From positions 134,518 through 198,517 of the forward strand of contig NZ_JAAFZU010000008.1 in NCBI RefSeq assembly GCF_018263905.1: a stretch of 64,000 nucleotides of DNA, read 5' to 3'. This document shows positions 33,006 through 41,643 of the stretch, one piece after another. The translations under genes and the position numbers were made by a program. This DNA comes from Loktanella sp. SALINAS62. Lineage in GTDB: Bacteria > Pseudomonadota > Alphaproteobacteria > Rhodobacterales > Rhodobacteraceae. The notes under the pieces were generated by a model that was not told the DNA's origin, did no database searches, and was given only the letters and a program-made list of their open reading frames with translations. Position 1 is the first letter of the stretch. Each line of letters starts with the position of its first letter.

Positions 33006-34430
33006 GTGAACGCAGCGAGGCCACCTGTGGGCCACGCAAAGGCTGTGTGCGTGCAAGCGCGGCAGGCGCCTTTGCTGGATGCCGATACCGCCGCGAACAC
33101 GGCGGCGTCAGCCTTTGCATCGTGGTCGCGCTGGACGCCTGCGGACCGGGCGCGGGTGATCAGGCAGATGTCTCACGAACTGGATCTTGCGCGTGATGAT
33201 CTGGTGGACCTCGCCGCAGACGAAGTTGGCGCGTCACGGTCTTGGATCGACTTCAATGTCGATCTTGCAAAGCAGATGTTGGATTTCGCGGCGGGTTTGG
33301 CGGTCGAACTTGCTGACCAGCACATCAAGAACCACAAGACGGGCAAGGTTTCGATCGTGCGCCGGCAGGCTGCAGGGGTTTGTCTGGGCATGGTGCCTTG
33401 GAATGCCCCGATCACTTTGGGGGTCCGGGCTGTCGCGGGGCCGCTGATCTGCGGCAATACTGTGGTGATGAAAGGGTCAGAGCTTTGTCCCCGGACGCAC
33501 CAGCGCCTGGTCACGGCCCTGAATGCAGCCGGGCTGCCCGATGGCGTCCTGAACTGTGTCATCAACACACCCGCCGATGCCCACGACACAATGGTCCGCC
33601 TGATCGCACATCCCTGTATTCGCCGGATAAACTTTACCGGATCGACCCGCGTCGGGCGTGACGTGGCGATGGAAGCTGCCCGTCATTTGAAACCTGTTCT
33701 TTTGGAACTGTCGGGCAAGGCGCCGCTGATCGTTCTGGGCGATGCCGATCTGGATGCTGCGGTTGACGCGGCCTGTTTCGGGGCGTTCTTCAATCAGGGC
33801 CAGATCTGCATGTCGACCGAATGGATCATCGTGGTCCAGTCCGTCGCAGATGCGTTCGTGGCCAAGTTCATGGCGCGCCTTGCACGAATGGATGCAGATA
33901 CGAACCCTGAATTTTTCGGCCCCATGGTTTCACCCGATGCCGCCGAACGAGTGCACGGATTGATCGAAGACGCCGTGTCAAAGGGGGCGCGTCTTGTCGT
34001 AGGTGGACGTCTAGATGACGGGGTGCTTCAGCCGACCTTGCTGGACGGCATTTCGTCGAACATGCGGGTGTTTCACGAAGAAGCATTTGGCCCGCTGGCA
34101 AGCATCATCCGTGTCTATGACGCGGAAGAGGCGATTTCGATCGCGAACGCATCGGAATTTGGTCTCAACGCCGCTGTCTTCAGCCGCGATATCGCGGCAG
34201 GGCAGGCGGTCGCGGATGTGCTGGAATATGGTGTCGTGCAGATCAATGGTCCCTCTGTGCATGACGATCCCGGCATGCCGTTCGGTGGCATGAAGCAAAG
34301 CGGGCATGGCCGTTTTGGCGGCAAGAGCGTGATCGATGAATTTACCGAAACCCGCTGGATCGCCACGCATCAAGGCGTGGCCCCGCAGGCGCTGAAGAAA
34401 CGACCATTGCAACCGGAGGAACATCAATGA
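33006..34430 (+). CDS. NAD(P)-dependent aldehyde dehydrogenase, vanillin/benzaldehyde dehydrogenase-like
   Basis: The 474-residue enzyme uses a GTG start at 33006 behind a strong GGAGGAA site. The catalytic residues are Glu234 (LELSGKAP) and Cys268 (NQGQICMS); the latter motif is typical of aromatic aldehyde dehydrogenases. It would oxidise an aldehyde to the acid. It is the first gene of a plus-strand operon and its stop overlaps the following binding-protein start by 4 bases. Confidence 0.88.
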   Translation: MNAARPPVGHAKAVCVQARQAPLLDADTAANTAASAFASWSRWTPADRARVIRQMSHELDLARDDLVDLAADEVGASRSWIDFNVDLAKQMLDFAAGLAVELADQHIKNHKTGKVSIVRRQAAGVCLGMVPWNAPITLGVRAVAGPLICGNTVVMKGSELCPRTHQRLVTALNAAGLPDGVLNCVINTPADAHDTMVRLIAHPCIRRINFTGSTRVGRDVAMEAARHLKPVLLELSGKAPLIVLGDADLDAAVDAACFGAFFNQGQICMSTEWIIVVQSVADAFVAKFMARLARMDADTNPEFFGPMVSPDAAERVHGLIEDAVSKGARLVVGGRLDDGVLQPTLLDGISSNMRVFHEEAFGPLASIIRVYDAEEAISIANASEFGLNAAVFSRDIAAGQAVADVLEYGVVQINGPSVHDDPGMPFGGMKQSGHGRFGGKSVIDEFTETRWIATHQGVAPQALKKRPLQPEEHQ

Positions 34431-35626
34431 ACCGCAGACCTTTCCTGAAACTTGTCAGTGCCTTGGCAATCGCAAGCGCCATTTCGGCCACCGCCGCCAG
34501 CGCCGAAACCATCCGCATCGGTGCCGTGGCACCGAAAACCGGCGGGCTGGCCGGCGGTGCGACCGTTACCCAGTGGCCGACCATTTATCTGTGGGTCGAT
34601 CAGGTCAATGCCGCGGGCGGTCTGAACGTCGACGGTGAACAGATGATGATCGAACTGATCGAATACGACGATCAGACCAACCCCGGTGAGACGATCAAGG
34701 CCGTGCAGCGTCTGGCTACGCAGGACGAAGCGCACTTTATCATCGCACCTTATGGCACTGGTCTGAACCTTGCGGCAGCACCGCTGTTCGACCGCTACGG
34801 ATATCCGCAAATTGCAGTGTCTGCGATCACTGACCAGCAGCCCGAACTGTCCGACCAGTTTCCGAATATGTTTTTCACTTTGGGAACCACGACAGCGCTG
34901 GCGGCTGATCTTGTCGGCGTGTTGACGGACATGCGTGAAGCCGGCCAGCTGGGCAACCGCGTGGCGATGGTCAACGTGGCCGATGCGTTTGGAATCGAAC
35001 TTGCGACGGCAGCCAAGCCCCTGTTCCTCGAAGCCGGGTTCGAGCTGGTCTACGAGACCTCTTACCCCTTGGGCACACAGGATCTTTCTCCGGTGATCAA
35101 GGGTGCCGCAGCGGCAGAGCCTGACGCGTTCGTCGCATGGTCCTATCCGCCCGACACATTCGGTCTGACCGAACAGGCGATGATCGAAATCCTTGACGTG
35201 CAGGCGTTCTATACAGCGGTCGCCACACCCTTTCCGGGCTATGGCGCACGGTTCGGTGCCGCAGCCGAAGGCGTTCTGGGCGCGGGCGGGGTCAATCCCA
35301 ACAGCCCCGCATTCCAAGAATACGCCGAAGCGCACATGGCGGTGACAGGGGCCGCGCCAGATTATTGGGCGTCGGCCACGACCTATGCTTCGCTCGAAAT
35401 TCTGGCGCAATCGATCGAGGCCGTCGGACTGGATCGCGAGGCAGTGTCCGACCACCTGCGCGAGGCGAGCTTTGAGACGATCCTTGGGCCGATTGCCTTT
35501 GATGAAAACAATTCCAACCCGGACTTCTGGACCGTGGGCCAGTGGCAGGACGGCGTGTTCGTCGGCGTGGCGTCGCGCGGGCGCGACGGCACCGCACCGG
35601 TCATCCTGAAAGACGGCTGGGACTAA
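34427..35626 (+). CDS. ABC transporter periplasmic substrate-binding protein (LivK-like)
   Basis: The 399-residue protein has a signal peptide (arginine-containing start, hydrophobic core, cleavage near ASAET at residue 26) and a type I periplasmic binding fold beginning IRIGAVAPKTGGLA. The family binds branched-chain amino acids, urea, or aromatic acids. Set between two aromatic-type aldehyde dehydrogenases, an aromatic ligand is more likely than leucine (inference). Confidence 0.88.
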   Translation: MNRRPFLKLVSALAIASAISATAASAETIRIGAVAPKTGGLAGGATVTQWPTIYLWVDQVNAAGGLNVDGEQMMIELIEYDDQTNPGETIKAVQRLATQDEAHFIIAPYGTGLNLAAAPLFDRYGYPQIAVSAITDQQPELSDQFPNMFFTLGTTTALAADLVGVLTDMREAGQLGNRVAMVNVADAFGIELATAAKPLFLEAGFELVYETSYPLGTQDLSPVIKGAAAAEPDAFVAWSYPPDTFGLTEQAMIEILDVQAFYTAVATPFPGYGARFGAAAEGVLGAGGVNPNSPAFQEYAEAHMAVTGAAPDYWASATTYASLEILAQSIEAVGLDREAVSDHLREASFETILGPIAFDENNSNPDFWTVGQWQDGVFVGVASRGRDGTAPVILKDGWD

Positions 35627-35690
35627 ACCCCAATGCGGGGTGGCACGTTCGGCGTCGCCCCGCACCCATTTCCGCAAAGGACCTGCACCC

Positions 35691-36557
35691 TTGGATATTC
35701 TGATCACAGGCATACTGCTGGGCGGCACCTACGCGTTGATCGCGATGGGCCTGAACCTGCAATACGGTGTCGCGCGGATCATGAATCTGGCCAATGGCGA
35801 GATTCTGGTGGCGGGGGGCTATTTCGCCTTTATCGCCTATGCCTCGCTACAGCTCTCGCCGCTGGTGACGATGTTCCTCGTGGCGCCGTTGGCCTTTGCG
35901 CTGAATTGGTTGATCTACCGCATCATGCTGCAACCGCTCGTGAACCGCGCCAGAACGCGTGGCCAACTGGAAACGGACAGTATCCTTGCGACCTTTGGAC
36001 TATCGTTCATCGGTGTGGGGCTGATGCTCAGCTTTTTCGGGGGCGACTATTTTTCCTACAGCTTCATGGCCGTCCCGGTAGAGCTGCTGGGCAGCACCTA
36101 TGGCGCCAACCGCGTCATCGCATTCTGCATGGCCGTCGTGATCTGCGGTGCGCTTTATCTTTGGTTGAACCAGTCCCGCGCGGGGCTGTCGATCCGTGCC
36201 ATCGCAACGGCACCTGCGTCGGCCCGGCTGGTGGGTATCGACGTGAAACGCCTGTCGGCATTGGCATTTGCCCTTGGCGGGGCGGTCACGGCCGTCGGGG
36301 GCGCGTTGATTTCTACCTATCTGACGCTGGATGCATCCACCGGCGTGGTCTTTACACTGAAGGCGCTGATCATCGTCATCATGGGCGGCGTCGGTGACGT
36401 GCGCGGCACCATCGTTGCGGCGCTCTTGCTGGGTGTCGTTGAAACAGCGGTCGCCAGCCTGATCGACCCCGGCCTGACCCTTGCTGCAGCCTATATCCTG
36501 TTTCTTGGAATACTTCTGTTCCGCCCACAGGGCCTGTTCGGAAAGTCCACCACATGA
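35691..36557 (+). CDS. Branched-chain amino acid-type ABC transporter permease (LivH-like)
   Basis: The 289-residue membrane protein starts at a TTG (35691) with AAAGGA about 10 bases upstream; the ATG-free N-terminus LDILITGILLGGTYALIAMG fits LivH exactly. It has about eight membrane spans and the GAVTAVGGAL coupling region. The ATGA overlap with the next permease shows coupling. Confidence 0.9.
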   Translation: MDILITGILLGGTYALIAMGLNLQYGVARIMNLANGEILVAGGYFAFIAYASLQLSPLVTMFLVAPLAFALNWLIYRIMLQPLVNRARTRGQLETDSILATFGLSFIGVGLMLSFFGGDYFSYSFMAVPVELLGSTYGANRVIAFCMAVVICGALYLWLNQSRAGLSIRAIATAPASARLVGIDVKRLSALAFALGGAVTAVGGALISTYLTLDASTGVVFTLKALIIVIMGGVGDVRGTIVAALLLGVVETAVASLIDPGLTLAAAYILFLGILLFRPQGLFGKSTT

Positions 36558-37489
36558 GCCTGACCGGAGCTGATCTGCGGACCTTGTTTCTGGCCGCGCT
36601 TGCGTTGGGCATTTGCGCGCTGCTTCCGTTGTCAGACAGCGGCTATTGGCTGGGTCTGGGCGTGACAATTGCCATGTTCACCGCACTGGCGACATCCTGG
36701 GCGCTGTTTTCCGGGCCGACCCACTACATCAGCCTTGCGACGGCGGCATTCTTTGGTGTGGGCAGCTATGTCACCGGGCTGGGGATCGACAGCCTGCCGT
36801 TCTGGGCGCTGATCGGCGTTGCCGGTGTGATCGGTTCTGTTCTGGCGGCCCTTGTCGGGCTGGCCACGCTGCGGTTGTCGGGCGTGTATTTTGTGATCTT
36901 CACGTTGGGACTGGCAGAACTGGTCCGGCAGGTCATCACATGGGTCCAGAACAACAGCGGTCAAAAGGGGCTTTATGTCCTGACTGATCTGGACGAGGCG
37001 GGCATCTACTGGTGGCTTCTGGGGCTGGTGGCGGCTGTGTTCCTGACAGGATGGCTGATCGGGCGGTCGCGGCTTGGTTTTGCGCTGCGGATCATCGGTG
37101 ATGACGAAACGGTCGCGGCCCATTCCGGCATCAACACCGCGTTGGCAAAAGTGTTGCTGTTCATGGTGCCGGGCGCTGTCGCGGCCATGACGGGCGCCAT
37201 TCTTGCACCGCGCTATGTCTATATCGAACCCTCGCTGGCCTTCGCACCGATCCTGTCGTTCCAGGTGGTGATCATGGCGCTTCTGGGCGGGGCATCGCGC
37301 CTGTGGGGGCCGCTTGTGGGGGTGATCCCGTTCACGTTCCTGCTGGAAGCGGTATCGGCCAATTTTCCAAATCAATCGACGCTGGTGATCGGTATCGCGT
37401 TCCTGATCATCGTCTATTTCCTGCCCAAGGGTTTTGTCGGTCTTCTGGACAGGCTGACGTCCCGCGCGGGCCGCAGGGGGGACGCATAA
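36554..37489 (+). CDS. Branched-chain amino acid-type ABC transporter permease (LivM-like)
   Basis: The 311-residue membrane protein has about nine spans and the LivM-type cytoplasmic loop LGFALRIIGDDETVAAHSGIN that docks on the ATPases. It pairs with the LivH-like permease to form the membrane channel. The first ATPase gene begins 1 base after its stop. Confidence 0.92.
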   Translation: MSLTGADLRTLFLAALALGICALLPLSDSGYWLGLGVTIAMFTALATSWALFSGPTHYISLATAAFFGVGSYVTGLGIDSLPFWALIGVAGVIGSVLAALVGLATLRLSGVYFVIFTLGLAELVRQVITWVQNNSGQKGLYVLTDLDEAGIYWWLLGLVAAVFLTGWLIGRSRLGFALRIIGDDETVAAHSGINTALAKVLLFMVPGAVAAMTGAILAPRYVYIEPSLAFAPILSFQVVIMALLGGASRLWGPLVGVIPFTFLLEAVSANFPNQSTLVIGIAFLIIVYFLPKGFVGLLDRLTSRAGRRGDA

Positions 37490-37490
37490 C

Positions 37491-38222
37491 ATGGCAAGAC
37501 CGGTTCTTTCCCTGAACGGTGTGACGAAGCGTTTCGGCGGGCTGACGGCCGTCAACGCAATGAATTTCGATGTGGCAGAGCATGAGGTGGTGGGGCTTCT
37601 TGGGCCGAACGGGTCGGGCAAGTCCACGACACTGAACCTGATTTCCGGTGCGTTGCCACTGACTGCGGGGCAGGTGTCGCTTTGGGGCGACCGGATTTCG
37701 GGCTTGCCCGCACAGACCATCACCCGCAAAGGGGTCAGCCGGACGTTTCAACTGGTGCGTTTGCTGCCGTCCATGAACGTCCGTGAAAACGTCGTGGCGG
37801 GTGCCGTTTTCGGGCATCGCAGGCGCTGGGGGGCAGAGGCGCGGGACCATGCCGATCGCCTACTTGAACAGGTCGGACTGGGCGGCAAGGGCGATATGGC
37901 CGTCGGGCAACTGACCTATATCGACACCAAGCGGGTTGAACTGGCCCGCACGCTTGCCAGCGATCCCAAGGTGCTTTTGCTTGATGAATGGCTGGCGGGC
38001 CTGAACCCGACAGAGCTGCAGATCGGAATCGGGCTGATCCGGTCGCTGCGCGACGAGGGCCGCACCGTCATTCTGGTCGAACACGTCATGGATGCAATCC
38101 GGTCCCTGTGCGACCGCTGCGTTGTCATGGCTGCTGGGGCCAAGATTGCCGAAGGCTCACCCACCGAAGTCCTGTCCGACAAAGAGGTCATCCGCGCCTA
38201 TCTGGGAGACGACGATGCTTGA
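37491..38222 (+). CDS. ABC transporter ATP-binding protein (LivG-like)
   Basis: The 243-residue ATPase has Walker A (GPNGSGKST) near residues 39-47, a Q-loop (TFQLVRLL) and Walker B LLLDEWLAGLN. The signature motif is unusual: where LivG has an LSGGQ- or PYGQQR-like stretch, this reads LTYIDTKRVELAR near residue 141, and the proline after the Walker B glutamate is a tryptophan. It may still function, since one composite site can be degenerate. Its end overlaps the next ATPase by 8 bases. Confidence 0.88.
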   Translation: MARPVLSLNGVTKRFGGLTAVNAMNFDVAEHEVVGLLGPNGSGKSTTLNLISGALPLTAGQVSLWGDRISGLPAQTITRKGVSRTFQLVRLLPSMNVRENVVAGAVFGHRRRWGAEARDHADRLLEQVGLGGKGDMAVGQLTYIDTKRVELARTLASDPKVLLLDEWLAGLNPTELQIGIGLIRSLRDEGRTVILVEHVMDAIRSLCDRCVVMAAGAKIAEGSPTEVLSDKEVIRAYLGDDDA

Positions 38223-39354
38223 ACTATCCGATGTCAGCGTCCGCTACGGCCAGCACAGGGCGCTGGATCATGCGTCGGTCCGGGTGGACAAGGGCGAAAT
38301 CGTGGTCATCCTTGGTGCGAATGGTGCGGGTAAATCCACGCTTTTGAAAGCCGCGAGCGGGATCTGTGAGGGTATTGTTCAGGGACGTATCCAGCTTGAT
38401 GGCACGGATCTGACAACGTTGTCGCCCAACAGGATTGTCGATGCCGGTCTGGCCCTTGTGCCAGAAGGACGGGGTGTGTTTCCAGACCTGACGGTGCGCG
38501 AGAACCTGACGCTTGGGGCCTATTCCCGGCGCGCGCGCGATGACGAGGCCCTGACGCTGGACCGCGTCTATACGCTTTTCCCAAAGCTGCGCGAGCGTGA
38601 AAAACAGACAGTGCGGACCATGTCCGGGGGTGAGCAGCAGATGGTTGCGATCGGTCGCGCCATGATGTCGAACCCGACCATTTTGACACTGGACGAGCCG
38701 TCACTTGGCCTGTCACCGCTTTTGTCAAAAGAGTTGTTTCAGAACCTCGCAAAGGTGCGCGATCTGGGGATCGGTGTGCTGATGGTCGAACAGAACGCCA
38801 AACAATCGCTGGCCATCGCGGACCGTTGCTACCTGATCGAAAATGCCAGCGTGGTGCACGAAGATACCGCCGCAAACATGATGCAGGACCCTGCGGTGCA
38901 GGCGGCCTATCTGGGGGCAGGCAGCAGCGCGCCACCGGCGACGCAGACAGCACCTGCCGTCCTGCCCACGCCCGAACCTGCGTCCTTTGCGATCAAGCCG
39001 CGTAGCCAACAGACGCTTTCGGCCGATGCGGTCCTTGGCCGGTCCGTGGCCGATCTGGTGTCAGCGGCCAGCCAGCAAAGCATCGACGTCACCGCACGCC
39101 AGCGTCCGGGTGCTGCAACCACTGCGCGGGTTCCGACTGACCGGCTGGCCGCGGTGATGGGTGAAATCGAACGCGCCGCGCAGGCTGCCCGCAATCGCCC
39201 CAGAATGACCGCCCCCAAGCGCGGCGCGCCGGGGCCCGTGGCCGATCAGCCGACCGCTGCTGCCAAACCGCCCCCCGTCATCGAAGTCTACCGCGCGCCG
39301 CGGGTCGAAGTGTATCGCCGCCAACCCGGTGGCAGTGAATTTGAAAGGTCCTGA
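38215..39354 (+). CDS. ABC transporter ATP-binding protein (LivF-like) with long C-terminal extension
   Basis: The 379-residue protein has a complete LivF ATPase in its first 235 residues: Walker A GANGAGKST, a normal MSGGEQQM signature, Walker B TILTLDEPSLGL and the H-loop region replaced as in LivF by MVEQN. An extra 140 residues then follow, rich in Ala, Pro and Arg and ending with a repeated EVYRxP pattern. Ordinary LivF stops at about 235-250. The extension has no recognised domain. It begins 8 bases inside the livG-like gene. Confidence 0.88.
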   Translation: MLELSDVSVRYGQHRALDHASVRVDKGEIVVILGANGAGKSTLLKAASGICEGIVQGRIQLDGTDLTTLSPNRIVDAGLALVPEGRGVFPDLTVRENLTLGAYSRRARDDEALTLDRVYTLFPKLREREKQTVRTMSGGEQQMVAIGRAMMSNPTILTLDEPSLGLSPLLSKELFQNLAKVRDLGIGVLMVEQNAKQSLAIADRCYLIENASVVHEDTAANMMQDPAVQAAYLGAGSSAPPATQTAPAVLPTPEPASFAIKPRSQQTLSADAVLGRSVADLVSAASQQSIDVTARQRPGAATTARVPTDRLAAVMGEIERAAQAARNRPRMTAPKRGAPGPVADQPTAAAKPPPVIEVYRAPRVEVYRRQPGGSEFERS

Positions 39355-39355
39355 A

Positions 39356-40822
39356 ATGCTCGACAATCGTTCGCAGATCAAAGGTATGTATATCGGCGGT
39401 GAATGGGTCCAAAGCCCGCGCACCTTCGATGACATGAACCCCTCGACCGGCGCCGTCTGGGCGCAGGTGCCCGACGGTGGACGCAGCGAAACCCGCGACG
39501 CCATCGCAGCGGCTCAGGCTGCCTTTCCGGCTTGGGCTGCACTGCATTTTCAGGACCGTGCGCGGTTCCTGCTGAAAGCCGCCGACGTGTGGGAACGGCG
39601 CAAGATGGAATTCGTGGCCGCAGCGCAGGCGGAAGGCGGCGGATGGTTCGGAAAAGGCATGTTCGAAGCAGGCTATGTGCCCGAAGTTTTCCGCGCGGCA
39701 GCCGCCATGTGTTATAATGCGGTCGGCGAAATGCTCCCCTCTCAGCACGGCAAGGTGTCGATGGTGGAACGGGTGCCGATGGGTGTCGTCGGTGTCATCA
39801 GCCCGTGGAACATGCCGGGAATTCTGACATCGCGCGGCTTTGCCTTTCCGCTTGCGGCGGGCAACACGATCGTCCTGAAACCTTCCGAAGACACACCCTA
39901 TGCAGGTGGCCTGTTCTTTGCCGAAGTGCTGGAAGAGGCGGGCGTGCCAAAGGGTGTTTTCAACGTCATCACCTGTTCACGCGAACGGGTCAGCGAAATG
40001 GGCGACGAATTGGTCGAAAACCCGCTGGTCAAGGGGATTTCCTTTACCGGATCGACGCCCGTCGGACGACAGATCGCGGCCAAGGCGGGTGCCCACCTGA
40101 AAAAGGCTTGTGTGGAATTGGGCGGCAAGGACAGCCTGATCGTTCTGGAAGATGCCGACATGGAACGTGCCACGTCAGCGGCCAGTTTCGGCGCCTTTAT
40201 GCATCAGGGGCAAATCTGCATGTCAGTGGAAAAGGTGCTTGTGCAAGAAAGCATCTATCCTGATTTCCTGCGTCAGTTCGTGGCGCGGGCGGCCAAGCTG
40301 AAAACCGGTGATACCGCTGACAAGGACAACGTCATCGGGCCGCTGATCAACGACCGGCAGGTCGCGCGGGTAAAATTCCAGATCGAGGATGCGCTGGCCA
40401 AGGGGGCGAAGGCCGTCTTGGGTGGGCGTGTCTGGGACCGTTTCGTCGAACCGACGATCCTGACGAACGTGACCCCCGACATGGCTGTCTGGCAGGACGA
40501 GACGTTCGGCCCTGTGGCCGTCGTTGTGCCGTTCAAGACCGATGCCGAAGCCATCGCATTGAACAATGATACGGAATACGGACTAAGCTCTGGGATCATC
40601 AGCGCTGACGAACATCGCGCGCTGGACATGTCGCGCAAGCTGCAAACCGGCATGTGTCACGTCAACTGCTCGTCTGTAAACGATGAACCGCACGTGCCTT
40701 TTGGTGGCAGCAAGGCGTCTGGTGTCGGCAAGCATGGCGGCAAATGGTCGATGGAGACCTTTACCGAAACCCGCTGGATCACACTGGATCGTGGCGGGCG
40801 TCCTTTCCCGCCGGTGTTTTAA
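39356..40822 (+). CDS. Aldehyde dehydrogenase (aromatic aldehyde type), second copy in operon
   Basis: The 488-residue enzyme has Glu254 (VELGGKDS) and Cys288 (HQGQICMS), with the same 34-residue spacing as the first aldehyde dehydrogenase of the operon, but the two differ clearly in sequence and are not a recent duplication. Start 39356 is 1 base after the LivF-like stop, behind AAAGG. Together with the following SDR it would oxidise an alcohol to an acid through the aldehyde (inference). Confidence 0.88.
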   Translation: MLDNRSQIKGMYIGGEWVQSPRTFDDMNPSTGAVWAQVPDGGRSETRDAIAAAQAAFPAWAALHFQDRARFLLKAADVWERRKMEFVAAAQAEGGGWFGKGMFEAGYVPEVFRAAAAMCYNAVGEMLPSQHGKVSMVERVPMGVVGVISPWNMPGILTSRGFAFPLAAGNTIVLKPSEDTPYAGGLFFAEVLEEAGVPKGVFNVITCSRERVSEMGDELVENPLVKGISFTGSTPVGRQIAAKAGAHLKKACVELGGKDSLIVLEDADMERATSAASFGAFMHQGQICMSVEKVLVQESIYPDFLRQFVARAAKLKTGDTADKDNVIGPLINDRQVARVKFQIEDALAKGAKAVLGGRVWDRFVEPTILTNVTPDMAVWQDETFGPVAVVVPFKTDAEAIALNNDTEYGLSSGIISADEHRALDMSRKLQTGMCHVNCSSVNDEPHVPFGGSKASGVGKHGGKWSMETFTETRWITLDRGGRPFPPVF

Positions 40823-40823
40823 G

Positions 40824-41630
40824 ATGGGCTGGGAAAGGGCACCGTTGCTAAAGGGCAAAACCATCGTCGTTACCGGCTCTGCGTCGGGCATCGGTCAGGA
40901 AACGGCACGCGTCTGCACCGCCATGGGGGCAAAGGTCCTTGGCGTGGACGTGACCAAAAAGTTCGACCATGTCGAAGAATTCTATCGCGCCGATCTGTCC
41001 GACGGGGCCACGATTGATGCCTTGATCGACGTGCTGCCCAATGGGATCGACGGTATCGCGAATATCGCGGGCCTGCCGCCCACCGCACCGGCGCAAAAGG
41101 TACTTGCCGTGAACCTGTTCGGGCTCAAACATCTGACACTTGGCCTGATCCCAAAGCTGAACGATGGCGCCAGCATCGTGAACCTTGCGTCGCTTGCTGG
41201 TTTCGGCTGGCCGGATGCGATTGCCGCCATCCGTGCCAGCGAAGGGGTCCATGTGGACGACGCGGCCCGGTTTGCCGCCGATCACCAGATCACCAGCGAA
41301 GGCGGGCGCAGCTATTTCTTTTCCAAAGAGGCGCTGATTGCCTGGACGATGCAGAACCGCTGGACCTGGCGTGACCGCGACATCCGCATGAACAGCGTCA
41401 GCCCCGGTCCGGTGGACACGCCGATCCTTGGTGATTTCATCGAAACGCTTGGCGCGCGGGCCGAAGAGGACATGCGCACCATGGATCGGCCCGGAACACC
41501 CGCCGATCTGGCCCCGATCGTGGCCTTCCTGCTGTCTGACATGACGCGCTGGATCAGGGGCACCAACATTCCGGCCGACGGCGGCATGTCATCAAATATC
41601 CTGTGCGACATGCACGGGCTGTCATCTTAA
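40824..41630 (+). CDS. Short-chain dehydrogenase/reductase, coniferyl-alcohol dehydrogenase-like
   Basis: The 268-residue SDR has the TGSASGIG NAD-binding motif at residues 17-24, the NIAG strand and the Tyr164-x3-Lys168 pair (YFFSK). The insertion between the NAG motif and active site (GVHVDDAARFAADHQ) and the VSPGPVDTPILGDF end resemble coniferyl-alcohol dehydrogenases and 3-alpha-hydroxysteroid dehydrogenases. The start is 1 base after the preceding aldehyde dehydrogenase. Confidence 0.85.
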   Translation: MGWERAPLLKGKTIVVTGSASGIGQETARVCTAMGAKVLGVDVTKKFDHVEEFYRADLSDGATIDALIDVLPNGIDGIANIAGLPPTAPAQKVLAVNLFGLKHLTLGLIPKLNDGASIVNLASLAGFGWPDAIAAIRASEGVHVDDAARFAADHQITSEGGRSYFFSKEALIAWTMQNRWTWRDRDIRMNSVSPGPVDTPILGDFIETLGARAEEDMRTMDRPGTPADLAPIVAFLLSDMTRWIRGTNIPADGGMSSNILCDMHGLSS

Positions 41631-41643
41631 GGGAGGCCACATC

